A stretch of 64,000 bases of DNA from Paragonimus westermani (lineage: Eukaryota > Platyhelminthes > Trematoda > Plagiorchiida > Troglotrematidae). Below are positions 1 to 12,729 of the stretch, piece after piece. The notes below the pieces were generated by a model. That model ran no database searches. It was not told where the DNA came from and saw nothing but the letters and a program-made list of their open reading frames with translations. Within the stretch, counting starts at the first letter, position 1; every line of letters begins with the position of its first letter. A program made the position numbers and the translations under genes. The stretch is from NCBI GenBank assembly GCA_008508345.1, contig QNGE01003346.1:22694-86693 (forward strand). The letters run 5' to 3'.

Positions 1-3000
1 AGCACAGCTCAGCTGAGGACGTGTGTTACGGTACGCGATTCATTAGACCACAACGTTGAACGCAAACGCTGCAATTTGAACAATCACGACAGACTTTCAT
101 TAGTAATAATGTGCACCACATTCCGTTATTCCAAATACCTCAATTTTGTTCACTCTTGCTTATTTTTGCCAAGTAGACGGTTGGGTGGGTTGTTGTAAAA
201 TCCTACCCCTCTTCAACGTGGTACAGCAGTGGCAATCAGCCACCTTGCATTGATGAACTAACGGGGCTCTGATTAACGTTTCTGAGAATAAACGTTGTGA
301 AAATTTGCGAATTTGTATTATTAACTTGATTTTGGATTCTCATTAAGGTCCCCAGGGTTAATGCATTCCCGTTAACAAAAGTGAAACCTTAGTTTACGGT
401 AATGTGACAATTTGGCAATAGTTTGATACGCGTATTGATATCACATTACTCGCACGTTATCGGTTACCTTCGTGTTCGTGTGACACCAGTACTTAATGTT
501 GCATTAAAAGTTGCGTCCCAAATAACGCCATACTTACTTGTTACCCGATGCATTAAAACAGTCGCCACAGTTTTGCCAACGTCACATAATCCCTTAAGCG
601 TTGGATATTATGTAACAGTAATTACATCAGAACAACGATGATTTGTTATGTGAGGAAGCTGAACTTTAGGATTACGTCATACGTTACCGATAACACGCAA
701 AGGGATAATACGTATATCACAACTATGCTTCCTGGGTTAAGCAAGGAGCATATGAACACCAGGGCAACGCAGAGTCCTCACAATTCAAGAACACAGAGGC
801 GAATCAACCGATATCAATAGGCATCAGAAGCACATCATGACAACTCAGTAACCGCACTATGAACACGTTCGTTAAGGAGCGCATTCTGGTTGAAAACTGT
901 CATGCAGCGACTCATTACCGTACTCAAACAGCTGTGCAACCTAAAACACTCGATCTTCCCGTAACGTCTTCATGTAAATGTGTAGTCACATGCGTTCGTT
1001 CAGGGAACTGGTAGGAAACCCTGTGGTTTCAGTCATCTCGAGATGGTGACAAAAAACGTTAATTTGACGACGTGCGAACTTTTATATCATCGGTGTACAC
1101 AACAGTGCTCTAGGACAAAGTGACATAATGGACGTTGGTGTTTAGTGGTAACAGAAAACGAATTAGTGACATTCACCTTCCGCATCTATCCAAGCAAGGG
1201 TGCATTAACGGTGTGGTCCTGAGTCGTCGTTACTTCGACGTTGTACAGAGTGTAGGGAATAAATGTCTATCAATGTCTATTGCCGATATATTGGTTGCCA
1301 TAGTGAGCCCCTAACAATGCCTAATGTAGTGACCAGTGATCATGTGGCTTCGTTAAGGATCCCCGTTGCAACCATGTTCTCTTTCTTATTTGTTCTGTAC
1401 ACTTGATTCTGTGTACGCCTGCTATAGGAAGCCTGATAAGAACTCAGTGCCGCTTTCTTCAGCCATGCAAATAATTGCACGTAGAGAATGCTAGCTCTTT
1501 TACTAACGACTGTTACATTAGTCCACTCTTCAGGGTCGTTCAACCCGGCTGTTTTCGAGCGTTGTTCAACACACCCCGAATTTCTACGCACCGCTCGCTA
1601 CAGCCCACCTGCTATCGTGGGTCCCAGATTAGGCCAGAACTAACAATTTATTATATTTCCAAACATTATTGGAAATACACGGTTTGCTTCCAGACTCTAC
1701 TGCGTTCTTTTAATTCGATGTCTGTTGAGACTACATTTCGACTGCTCTTCAGGAGAGACGTTTTAAACTGTTAGTAGACCAGATTCAAAATCATACCCAA
1801 TGGCCCAGTGCACTAAGACTGTAAGCGTCAAAGAACGTGCCGTTCTCTACTCGCCAAAGAAACAGCTTATATATGACGTGTCACTGAATATTATAGGTAG
1901 GACATCAGTTGTATTCAAAAGCAAGCCGTTCAAATCATTCACATGGTCTACGTTCAACCTTCGCGCGATTATTTCAAATAGATGATGTTCACTGGCTCTA
2001 AAACCACACAAAATTATTGAGTACGGGCTAAACACAATCATATCGAGATGGCAGTCAGTTTTCTCAACAAAAAAACATTCATCTGTTACTGTTACTGCAT
2101 GGAAAGCAACCAGAGAATCACACACACACAGACGGATTCTCATTGAGCGTCATCACGTCACTTTACTGCCTTGGTACTCCTACTGGTGTCGCCTTGAAAT
2201 TCTATCATTATGAATTTCAAAGACCCCAAAGTGACTTAATTCACGCACACCTTTTCCACACCGCAAACCCCGGAATTTTCAAGTGCAACATTTCTCTCCT
2301 TACAGGGCCATTGTTAACTGGAATGATCTGTCATTTGAGGTGGTTAGTCGCTCTTCTTGGTACCGTTTTGAGGTGCTGCTAGACTATCACTCACTCAGTT
2401 TACTTTGTTCTTGGCAATTGCCGTGAATCTGTAAGAGCGCCGCTACGCCCCGTTTTCTGTGATTCTTCAGGTGAACGGAAGCCCACCAGGTATCGAAGTA
2501 GACTGATTGATTAGATCTCTGTAAGTTGAACTTCAAACATCAGGCCAGTGGGGGAACTGTTAGAATCGCTGGAAGCCAGCGCGAACACACCGTTATTTAC
2601 TAATAAAGTACGGTAGGGGCTTGCTAAGTGAGAAGCCATATACTTCATATTGAATCAGAATAAACTTCTAAAATTTGTTGAGTAAAAGATTTCACGAAAA
2701 GTATGCTTAAGTCTTACAAACCAAATAGAGGCAAGAGTTGCACAATCAGAGGACGATATCGCCACTGACAGGTTGTTTAGCTAGAAAATCCATAAATGCA
2801 CTGAAAGCATACACAAACGCGAAGAAGTGGATACTAAACAAACGCACGAAAACTATGAAGTGCAATCACTGGATGGGCGCGTGGTCCAACCAACTAAACT
2901 AATGGTGGGACACAAGAAATCCACCATTAGGGAGACTCCCCTACTACACACAGAGTCATTTTTACGCACACACATCAAGTAATCCACAATTTTCGGTTGA

Positions 3001-6000
3001 CCTCATCATAGAGGAGTACCGCTTGCACAGTGAACACGTGTAGATGATTATGCATTGTTGGACACCCCCGTAAACAGTATTTTATATCAAACCAGAACTC
3101 AACATTACGACGAAAGAAAACGTTGATGTGTTGTCATTTGCTGTGACTGCTTGTTGTTTCGGATTTGCTAAGGTATAGTGGGGTGTGTCTGATCGCAGGT
3201 GGTTGGCTTGTGGAATCTTGCTTAGGTTCAAGTTGTAACCGGCCCCACATTGTTCTTCATAATTTGGTGTATTCTGATTCTTTAAGTCTGCGACCCAACA
3301 AGCATTGTTAACTGTACTGCTCGAAATTAGGGGCTTCGAATAGCCCTAGAAATCGTACTCAAATTGAAACCTCCACGCAAGTACTACAGGGGAGACCTCG
3401 TAATTGCTGCAGTAAGCAGCTCATACTTACGGGTCAAGAAGTCGAATTTATGGATATATAACAATATTAAGGTAATTAACATCTGTCATTAGCTGGTCGT
3501 ATGGGCACCTGCGAAGTCACAAACCGTGGACTGAATGGTGTAATACAGGTCAAAGAATTTGGCGAATAACGGAAGGCGTAATAATGAGAATGTCCATCCA
3601 AACCTAATGTGGTATCTTTAACGCGACAATTGGATTACTCCTCTTCTGGATCTTGTAGGGTGTCGTGGTTTGGAGAAACGATAAATCGAGTGAATTTTCG
3701 CCATATTAACTTGTTGAATTCCATTAATTAGGACGATAATTTCTTTCTTAGACGAACAACGAAAAAAGACTTCATGTGTGTTTTGTAATTGACGTCAGTT
3801 CAACTGCTTATGTTGTATATCCACTCTTGTCTTTGGTTCCTACATGAATCGCGACTTTCCGTTCGTTATTTCGTTTTGTTGTATCAATTGTGTCCTTCTA
3901 CTGGCTACAAGAAGACTATACTTTTAAGCCGTCAAATGAATCTTCATAACCTACAGAGCCATCTGTTATTTCTTATGGGCTCGACAAACTGTTCTCTCGC
4001 TCAGTGAACTGTTCTATGTTTGTTGAGCTTCCCTCAGTCTTGTTTCTCATCAGGGTAACGGTTAGTGTCTTTAGTGCACCTTTCATCTTACACACTGGCT
4101 CTGATCTCAATCCGATTGTTGCACTATTTTGGACTTCGTTGGTTACAGTGCATAGTGTTAAGTGGATATCACGCATTAAGAGGTTTAGTGATTCCGCACA
4201 CTTGAGATTTCCATGGGGAGGCACAGCTGAGGTTTCTTACATTAATTTTGCTTAGTACAGTTTTATTTCGTACTGTGCCCTGCCATCGTCTTCACACCTA
4301 CCTTCAACTCGTGACAGATTAATCTACAAACGTAACTTGGATTACCTGACCTTAACCATTCGTTCCATCAATGCAAGTCCGTCACTCGCGTTGCCGATTG
4401 AACCTGGTTTCGTACAGATTCAACAACAAATTCAAACGAAATGAGTCTTCTATCAATTAATGGCCTAACCTCATTTTCATCAGTTACGGTTAACTTCCAA
4501 CAGACCGCCTTCTACTAACACAATCAATCACAGTTCGAGAGGCAAAATTTGGTGACTTGCTCGTTACGGTGAAACTGGAGACAGGTAAGCTTCATGACAT
4601 CAGATCAGAGCTCAGCCTAGCGATGAATATTCCAGTGAAACAGGCGAAGAAAACTCCAAATTGGGATGTTCATAGAGAATGAAGACAGTGTGGGAGAAGG
4701 ATCATGGATACAAATAGAGCAACAGAAACACCCTCTTAAAGTGGTCCTTCACTAAGCAGCAACGGACCTAAGTACAAAAAGGCCTGTAATCAACTATGAT
4801 ATCAAGGATAGTAAAGTCTCATACAGGCGAACAAACGCGAGCCTCAAAATTGAACTCACTCTTCAATATGGGGCAAAAAGTACCTGATCGTGGCACAACG
4901 ATCAACTAGTGAAAGCTATTGAATTGTACTTTCTGTCTGCCAGCAAACTTGCGGCACGTCAACTAACGCAGTTGGAGTGAAGTGACCAGCTGATTGGTGT
5001 GCTCCAATCAGACCGACGTGAGTCCTCCTAACCGGCCTCGTCTACATAATCGTGTTTTCCGCATCAAACCATGTGTCTTCTGTTTGTTAAATCATTTATA
5101 CTGGCTAAGCCCGGAAAGGATAAGCGATTTTCACGTTCACAGGCTCGCTTCAGTCGAACAATTCAGTTGGCCTGACGCAACTATGGGTCCATAAAGCACG
5201 ACGTTCATGCAGCCGAGTGTTGCGAGGCCGACTGTCACTGATTTCGAATTTAGTTAAGAAATCGATTCGAGTAACCTAGCGTTTTTCACGACAGCACCCA
5301 ATCAATTAGCTACACCATGTTGCTGGGCGAGACATTGAAGTCGCCGAGTCACGTTATCGGGTCTGTGCATCCAAGTGGTATGGAGGCACCGACGTAGGGA
5401 AGCCGCTGTGAGCGCGTCAGTCGATCAGCCTATGACCCCAGTTGAGCGGAATACGAATCTGTTTGCAACTCTAGCTAGAAAGGCTACTTCTTTCCTCGGC
5501 ATATTACCGGACGAGGTCTAGATACACATGAATTCATTGTATATTCCCCCACATATCTATGTCTTTGTGATTAACCTATGGTTTTTCTCAGTAGAATAAC
5601 TTTAGTCATGATCTTTCCAGGCGAGAATCTACCAAGCATAAAATCCATATTTTAAAATTCCTGTGATTTGATTTGAACAGAGAGGAACCGTTTGTGTCAA
5701 TTCTAACTGAGTACACTGATATTCGAATTTTTGATGGGCTTCGCGAAAGCTTTTTACCCACAAAACAAATGACGCCAATCCCATTTCCACAGGCAGCCAG
5801 AACACACTTTTCCCGGTTGTTAGCTGTAAACAGAATTATCATTTGCGATCTGTCACTGAAGCTGAATGTTTGCTTTCACGATTGCGACGCCAGACAGAAG
5901 ATAAAATCTTTGTGACCAAGTTGACTGCAGACATCACATCCGTGCTTGTTCTGCTGTGACATCCCACATGTTTTTCATCTAGTTAGAGGCGACCACCTTG

Positions 6001-6590
6001 GGCACGGTAACAACGGAATGTTTTCAGTATATAGGCAGTTAAGGCATTCGTACCTCGGTTGCACAGTGCGGTGGTGAACGTAGTCGATGACAAACAAGTG
6101 CCCGTCGCGTTCCATAAGTATGTCTGTTACTTTCCACAATTACTCTCTGTATGTTTACTACGCACTGTTGTGTTATACCTGGACAGATCTTGTGTGATTG
6201 TTTCAACCTCGTTGTTGGTTAGCTGTCCTATGGACTGATCAATTTTGGATCTGTGTGTATGTGTGTTTGTGTCAGGGAAGAGAAACAACATGTATCAATG
6301 AGCGTAATTAGCGAAAGTGGAAATACGTTATTTTTCTAACAGACTGTGCTATGACGATCATTTTCTTTCAACAGACGATAGATATTGAACAGCTGCATTC
6401 AGAAATGAAACTATCTCGTATATTAATAGGAGATAGACAGAAATCTAACAGCCTTACTGATAAAATCTAAGACACGCCCTGCTGCTTTTAGGCTTACTGT
6501 GTTATTTTTGGAATCCGTCGTGTCTTCGTATAGACGTGTTGCTAAGTGTTGCATGTCACTTTTCCGTTCTGTAGCTTTGTTATTGAGTCA
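1..6590. other. No gene recognised
   Basis: Only short open frames (under about 100 codons) without recognisable motifs are present. A short CA run lies near 2118-2130 and a TG-rich run near 6253-6275. A stretch at 5373-5403 weakly resembles 38812-38837 (shared core GGCACCGACGTAGGGAA versus GGCAACCGATGTAGGGAA), so a very old repeat may be present there. I see no RNA gene. Confidence 0.5.
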
Positions 6591-6598
6591 AGTCTATT

Positions 6599-6868
6599 TT
6601 GTGCAATTATAACTTTGAGACGAAGTGTGAAACTGTGGTCGCACAAACCAATCTGAGACATGCCCGTGGGCGCGAAGCGGTATCTGTTGGAGAATATATT
6701 GTGGGTACGCTGCTGGATCAGTGCAGTATCGGACGGCAGATACGTCGCACCGAAGTAGTCATCGTGCTGCGATATCACGTTCGTAGCTCTGAACGAGACA
6801 ATGTTTTCAGACCAAGGCATCCTCCGGGAGGAACAGGTCCTAAGTATACATTCTATTGGATAGGTTAG
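6599..6868 (+). pseudogene. LINE endonuclease, N-terminal part
   Basis: In the frame opening at 6599 the peptide contains VGTLLDQ..GRQ.RRTE, which matches the NVRTLLD...RRTALVA start of LINE EEP endonucleases. It ends in KYTFYWIG, matching the GYTFYWSG segment. In the living enzyme this domain nicks target DNA. The metal-binding Asn of the NVRTL motif is Ile here, and the catalytic LSETR segment is scrambled (SSERD). The homologous stretch at 47109 is better preserved (HNVGTLLDQ, ALGEAAF). The open frame is a chance survivor of a dead gene. Confidence 0.7.
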
Positions 6869-7107
6869 CCGGCAGATGGGTCTCAGAAACCAGTTGTCTG
6901 CTGACCGCATCTGTTGTTTACTAACAGGCAACCCGCGTGAAACCCCCTCCCTTGGATAATTTCCATGTGCCTACGACTCGCTCGAGGCAGGCCTGTCAAA
7001 ATCCACAGTGCTTATAACCTAGGCATGTCATGCTGATGATACAAACGACCAATTCTATGATCACCTGTCCATCACACTCCATTTGACACCAATGAGTTAC
7101 CCACTAT

Positions 7108-7470
7108 TTGTTCTGTACAACAATGATTCGCGAGGTGGAAGCGAATCAGAAATCTGACCGGAAATTTTTGAGCCTCGACGTTGGTGCAGTCAGTGACAAC
7201 GGTGATCGGCTGCTCCAACTGTGTGGTGCCCACAAGTTGGCTGTCACAGCCACCCAGCGGACCGACCCACGAATCGGCCATTACATTCTGTTTGATTACT
7301 TGATCCTGCGACAGCTCGACGCTCGCGAAGTATGTATCACGCAAGTGATGCGCGTGGCTGAACACAGCACAGATCACGAGCCGGTTGGGACCAAGTTGTT
7401 CATCCAGGGCAGCAATCTTGTTTATCGTAGATCGTCGGGTAATTGCAGAAACCGGATATTGAACGATTAG
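7108..7470 (+). pseudogene. LINE endonuclease, C-terminal part
   Basis: This 120-codon open stretch contains SDNGDRLLQLC (residues 29-39), then DYLILRQLDAREV (63-75) and STDHEPV (87-93). They match the NDNGLLLL, DYVLVRRRD and TDHRLV blocks in the second half of LINE EEP endonucleases. The Asp-His pair of the last block, needed for catalysis in the family, is still present. The usual W-x-H segment before DYVLV is not clear. It continues the domain begun at 6599 after a gap of about 240 bases. The start Met is not meaningful, because the original gene was one long polyprotein. Confidence 0.75.
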
Positions 7471-8239
7471 AGAGCTCAAAGTCAAGGAACACTTTTTGAA
7501 GTACTGTTGCCGTTCATCCAAAAGGTGCTCTTGTATCCACTATCCGCAAGGGTACGTGGCAACAAATCAAGGAGTGAATGAGGACAGTAGCCGTCGAATC
7601 AGCATCGAAGACGACCACACTTTTTCTTCGACAGCGAGACGGTTAAGTCTAGCCTGCTACGAGGGAAGAATACAACGTTTTCTGCTTCTACAATGAACTC
7701 GGACAATGGAGCCACATTCCGGAGTGTTCGCAGACAACAGGTCAAACGGCTTTGCAGAATGAAGAATGGTTAGTGGAAAAATCACAGTGATCTGGTGTGG
7801 ACGTTCGCAGATCGTTGAAAACACCAGATGTTTTTACAACTGGCTAGAAGAGTTTTTTGGTCCATACGTCCAGTCCGCTAGGGCACCGACCGAGGGGAAC
7901 TCCGGAATTTTATACGCTCAACCGGAGGTCGTCATGAAAGCCAGGTACAAATAATTTAGAATCTTAGTAAGCCGTATTACCGCCGTTGGGTTCGAAGTTG
8001 TCAGTGGCCTGCCACAGCCTCTCTCTCAGACATAGCAGAGTTAAGAAGAACTATCGTACATTTACGAGATGGAAGGGCTGTGGGTAAATAAGGTTGCCAG
8101 AGGAATTGCTAAAGTATGACGGCCTATGGGACGATCTATGCCGCAGGTGGTTCATTCTCTCTGCGGCAGTAGTCCTCCAAGCTTCTAAAGATGCCCTGAT
8201 CGTACCTTTCTAAAGGTTAGGGTAGCAATAAATGCATCG

Positions 8240-8479
8240 ATGGTTGTCGAAGCACTAGTCTGCTGGGTTGTACTGAAGATGTTAGCAAGAATTCTCCCGG
8301 AAGGGCTCAGTGAGAAAGTTGTGAAGGTGTGGAGTTCGCATATCAACAGGCCTAAGGGAACTACACTAAACGCAACCAGCCGGTGTGTGCTCTCTGTATG
8401 TATAACTAAAGCGCTTGATTCTATGAGCCGTGAGCCATTGTACACGGTGATTGATGACCATATAATTACACCAGTTTAA
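8240..8479 (+). pseudogene. LINE reverse transcriptase, palm block A
   Basis: The peptide carries KMLARILPEGLSEKVVKV (residues 13-30), matching the GKILARILLERLSE block of LINE RTs. It also has CITKALDSMSREPLYTVI (54-71), matching DLTKAFDTVSREGLW. The catalytic Asp at the start of the second block is replaced by Cys (codon TGT at 8399-8401), so the polymerase would be inactive. Upstream, 7500-8239 should hold the endonuclease-RT linker and RT fingers, but only vague similarity remains there. Confidence 0.75.
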
Positions 8480-8613
8480 TCAAAATATTGCACGTGAGTA
8501 CAACAAGGAGGGAGTAGTGATATGGATAGACCACTGACGATTACGATATTGTAACCGAGATTAAGCAAGGTTATGTCTCAGCCCAAACTTTATTCCTTTT
8601 TTATACAAACTCA

Positions 8614-9200
8614 TTGCTGAAGGTTGCTTCTCAGAACCCGGAACATGGTCTCAAAGATGAATATCGCAAATATGGCCTCTTACTGAGTATTCGATGCCTC
8701 AGTGTTCAAAGTTGTCTACATCGTTCGACGACGCATACGCCTTTGTTCTCGGATGTTCTCAGAGAAGAAGAATTTCAACGACTGGCTACGGCATTTACAA
8801 ACGCGGCATTCAAATATGGTTTCAATATAAATGACACAGATAAGGCGTTCGCCTCTTGGCAGCCTTCTCCTCCTTGAGATCCTGCGCCGTTATATAGAGT
8901 CCGCATCACTGGAGACATTGCGGGTAGCTGCATAAACTCCCGCAGCTTGGATGTCGATCTGTCAACAAACCTGTCCATGGATTGCTAGTTGCGATGTTGT
9001 GTGGCGGGAGCTAGCGCTATATTCCGGCACCTTGGAGAACATGTCTGGTAAAACCATAGCCTCAGCATGAACACTAGGCTGCTCGCCTACCATTCAATGA
9101 TGTTGTCTACATTGAGTATTCTTTGTTGTGTAGCAGTGGAACTTAAAAATCTTGTTAACGAAATGTGCTTCGTCTGGACCGTTTACTTTTGGACTGGCTG
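8614..9200 (+). pseudogene. LINE reverse transcriptase, palm C to thumb
   Basis: The frame at 8614-8877 reads through LLLSIRCLSVQS, then PLFSDVLREEEFQRLATAF and FNINDTDKAF..QPSPP. These align with the LLFADD..EEEMQRSMDLF..FGLTINT.KT..M.QPPP region of LINE RTs. The FADD catalytic box has become FSDV. Past the stop at 8875, the same frame continues with a peptide resembling the thumb and connection (SRSLDVDLSTNLS, then NTRLLAYHSMMLSTL, matching NTKL.VYRAVVLPTLL). The remnant fades after about 9200. Confidence 0.7.
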
Positions 9201-9560
9201 ATGTGCACTGTGGCTAGTCGGTGATCGGACACAATTCCGAACATAAATTTAGTTCGGCTAGCGAATACAGAGTGGACGAAAACCACATTGATGCTCAGTC
9301 AACTTCGTTGGCTAACACACTTCCGTCAAATCGGGGAAGAACGAATTCTAAAACAAGTACCCTCCAGGTAGCATAAGGCAGGTAGGCGAAATCTTGGTGA
9401 ACAGAGGCTGCGATACTAGGATGTTACTCATGCAAGCGTCTAACATTGTAACATCATTTCTTGATCACCGAAGGTCGAGGTCATGAACTAAAAGGACGGG
9501 AGGAATACAATCCAGATGGGTGTTCCAAGTTTCAATGGGTGACAACTGTGCAGCAGTGAA

Positions 9561-9690
9561 GTGAATTGCGAGGAATGCTATGTAACCGTAGGCGTCATAG
9601 CTAGTGGTGACGTGACTACATGGCGTTGCGATCATTGCGACCGTGAAAGCACTGACCGTCTCAGACCGTTAGTTCATCAATGTACTGATG
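9561..9690 (+). pseudogene. LINE C-terminal CxxC zinc finger
   Basis: Residues 22-41 of the frame opening at 9561 read RCDHCDRESTDRLRPLVHQC. This matches the CxxCxRTFRARIGLxxH finger that closes many LINE polyproteins, with C23, C26 and H39 as likely zinc ligands. The finger is thought to help bind the element RNA or target DNA. The frame stays open to 9896, but the part beyond about residue 46 is hydrophobic, low in complexity and not recognised. It is probably 3' flank. Confidence 0.55.
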
Positions 9691-9699
9691 GTTCATCGT

Positions 9700-10019
9700 T
9701 AGTGATGAGAAGACGAGCAATTAAGACATCAGGAAGTAATGCTTGTCATCCATTTTTTCGTTTGCACCCGCCGTTTGGTGTCATGATAGCCTTTAATCTT
9801 TTTTCTTCAGCTCTGTTGATACACAGCATAACTTTGTTTTTCAGTCTACATTTAAAGATGTGTTTCTTTCCCATCATCCTAAACAGGGCACAATAATATG
9901 CACCCTTATTTTGAACTACTTCTTGCCTTTTATTTCCAGTATTTTTCTTCTAACTGTTTATCTTACCACTGCAGTCTTCCTGGTTATTATCCTAAAGACA
10001 CGGTTTTCATTTGTGTACC
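9700..10019. other. No gene; T-rich LINE 3' flank
   Basis: This T-rich stretch follows the LINE finger. No polyA tail, terminal repeat or target duplication could be identified. Confidence 0.4.
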
Positions 10020-10240
10020 AGCTTATCATTTGACTAGCCAGTGTTAGCTGGTTGGACCACACAGACCTCTACCCATCTGCTTCTGGTTTTGTTCCTTCAA
10101 ATATACACCGGATTTAAAGCATGTTCGAAACCACAAGTGGTGCACCGCCAGTCACTAATTGCGAATGTTGTGTATTTGCTTCCTTAAGCTTCGACAACTG
10201 TGACAAGCTGATTCGAAACGGATGCTACCAATCATGTTTG
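10020..10240 (+). repeat. Unclassified dispersed repeat, copy 1
   Basis: It aligns, with many substitutions, to 35495-35725. Shared landmarks in order are AGCTGGTTGGAC / GGCCGGCTGGAC, GTTCCTTC / ATTCCTTC, and CAACTGTGACAAGCTGATTC / CCACTGTGACAGGCTGATCC, followed by CGAAACGGATGCTACCAA / CGAATCGGATGCCGCCAA. The last landmark recurs in reverse at about 21465-21500. No protein or structure was recognised in it. Confidence 0.5.
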
Positions 10241-12554
10241 TGTCAACATGGGGCATTAAACCTCCATGGATCGTATGACTATACTACTTCATTCAGGTTG
10301 ATTGAATTTGACTGTCTTTTTCTGATTAACTCGTTTGCGGGTTTTGCATTGTTCCATTGCATGATGTCTACACCAACACCAACAATACTGTGAGGATGAA
10401 CGATCGAACTACACTACTCACGATTGAAGGTACTCACTGAGGTACTAAAGTAACCGGAGAATACACAAAAAAACAGGTGAGATCTAGTTCTGTACAGATG
10501 TTTTTCATGCATGAAATTAGCATTGGAAACTGTGGGTTTTCCGGGTTATCATTGTGTGTAAATAGGTGTTTGCCTCTGGGTTTTGTTGAAGCAAATACCA
10601 GCTGTGTTGGGCTTCAGAGAAGGCGGATCACAGTGCAATCCTTTAGCGATTACATTTTAAGCAATAGACATAGGATGCACGAACTTGCGGGAGCGTGGTT
10701 TCCCATATAAAGTGTTAACTAGTCACGGCGCATGACTTCCTCACAGATATATGGGTTTGTATGCGATTTTTGCACAGTCCGGACCGGTAGCGGACATGCG
10801 ACAAGTCATATGTTTCGTACGTTGACGTTGAAGCCGTTAAAATAGCCATTCGGTCAGTTTCAGGAAGCACTGCGACAAAATTACAAGCTACACCAGACTC
10901 AAGGTTTAAAAGACGCATGGATCCTTACACAAATAAGTTCACTTTGGTTCGTCGATGACCGCTCATAACTCACTGATTGGCCCCATTTAACGCACGAATG
11001 ATGCATCCAAAACTACGCAGGCTTTGAGGAAACAATACAGCCCCAAACGGCTAGGTAAATAGAGTGACCTGCAACGTACAATAAGTGAGGAAGCAGGTAG
11101 GCGAATTGTACATGAACCACACTTCACCTGTTGGAATCCGCAACCTTTGTACAGACGTGCAGTAGCTGAACGACCAATTGCCTAGCCTAGACAAAACAAA
11201 TCGTTGTTGTTGTGATTGGCTCGGTAAACGATAGGCAAGTGATCATCAATGCACATCGGTCTTTTGTCCAAACCTTATTGCTCACCTGATCCCAAGTCCT
11301 ACCTTGATTCACCCAACACATTTGGAAAACGTCTGTATCTCTGTTTCGCACTGGGTGTTCATCTAGTTAGCTGTTCAACCTGCAAAAAATTACAGCACGG
11401 TACAAACAGTCATCTCATTCGCATGCACTCAGTCATTTTCTCTTCACCCTATGTTAACGCTCAGGTGGTCTATCTAACTCTCCGAATTCCATTACCACCT
11501 CATCAGGCGTCATTCATTCCTATGTGATGTTGTGTTTATCGGTCGGCACACAGCGAGTTCAGCGGAAATGTTCTCACTTACATAGACGAGTGTGGTTCGG
11601 ACGTGATGCAGATGACACACGTTGGTCTGATGGATGATCAGCTTTCATTGAAATGCAATGATTTATTCACTTCGATTGAGTGGCTATTCAACCAGTGCAT
11701 ACGGTCACACAAATAAAGTATGTCTGGATCAAAACAGTACTGATTCAGTAAAGTGTACTTGCCGGACAAGTACGGTTTGAAAGCTGCAAAATAACTCTGT
11801 CTATTATGTTATCAAGTACGTACGTAAATAATGTGGGTTACAACTATACTGATTATATAACTTAAAATCTTATTTATTGATATCCGTGGCAATCTAAACA
11901 ATCAACAGATCTGTTGGATGACAATCATTACACAACATTTAATGCTGATAATCGCGGTCAAACAAGCGTATACATAAAATTCGGTAAAAGGGGTGCCTGA
12001 TGTCTTGTACAAGAACATTTCACTCATTAATTATTAGTCACTATGCCGAGAATGATAAAAAACAGTGATAATGAGAAGATATGATAGTACTTTTGATAAC
12101 AGCACGGCATTTATATTCTGGATAAATTGTGCACGTAACTATGGCGTTCTAAACAGTGTAGAGTCCAAACATCCATCTGGAGTTTCCAAAGGACGTGACA
12201 ATACGCTCAACGAACCCTATTTTTCGAGTGCAAGTCTAAACGATCAATTAACTTACTTTATCTTGGTAATCTAATTTGTTTTACTGCGTCAACTTTTTTC
12301 TCTCTTATGAATTTATTCACTTTAATTTGAAACAGTGAGTTTCTTTGGTCCAATTCACCAATAGTCATAGAAGACATACATCGCGAGATGTTAACTTTTC
12401 GTTTACTCCCTTCACTCACGAAAGTAAAACATTAGAATAGATAGGACATGCGAATAGGAACCACAACAGAAACAATCAGCTATTGGTTTTAAGTGAAACG
12501 AGCTGTCACTAGTTCCACGACAGAAAAACCGCATGCGTCAACAGCTTATACACA
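10241..12554. other. No gene recognised
   Basis: Short unrecognised open frames only, for instance 67 codons on the minus strand at 10715-10918 and 92 codons on the plus strand at 11249-11527. Base composition becomes AT-rich from about 11.8 to 12.5 kb. No terminal repeats or RNA genes seen. Confidence 0.5.
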
Positions 12555-12729
12555 CAGAGCCTGATGGCAAGTACTGGTTACCATTGCCTCGGAGAAAACA
12601 AACAATTCCGGGTTCCGAATGCACAACAGTACTTGAAACGAGTTGACTGGATCAACAACATGTTCTGTTTCCATGATGTGCATTGCAATGAGTGCGGTCG
12701 GATATCAATCTCTCTGTTGCCATTGCCTG

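Larger units (their letters stand above)
6599..9690 (+). mobile_element. Decayed LINE (non-LTR retrotransposon)
   Basis: Protein similarity in all three frames follows the order of a single non-LTR retrotransposon polyprotein: an apurinic-type (EEP) endonuclease, an RT palm, an RT thumb and a C-terminal zinc finger. The pieces are separated by stops and frameshifts, so nothing can be made from it. The middle of the endonuclease, between about 6870 and 7110, is missing or unrecognisable. A second, shorter copy of its 5' end lies at 47094-47440. The clade is not decided here. The endonuclease plus CxxC-finger layout is shared by several fluke and mollusc LINE families. Assignment to the LINE class is firm; the exact ends are not. 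Confidence 0.75.

Noticed and set aside
5373..5403. Short match to 38812-38837
   Set aside because: About 25 bases with gaps and no clear extension; could be chance, so not listed as a repeat family.
6542..6931. 129-codon minus-strand open frame
   Set aside because: Its peptide resembles the minus-strand peptide at 47094-47300 only because both are antisense to the same LINE endonuclease start.
7072..7521. 149-codon minus-strand open frame
   Set aside because: Antisense shadow of the LINE endonuclease at 7108-7470, which has the family motifs.
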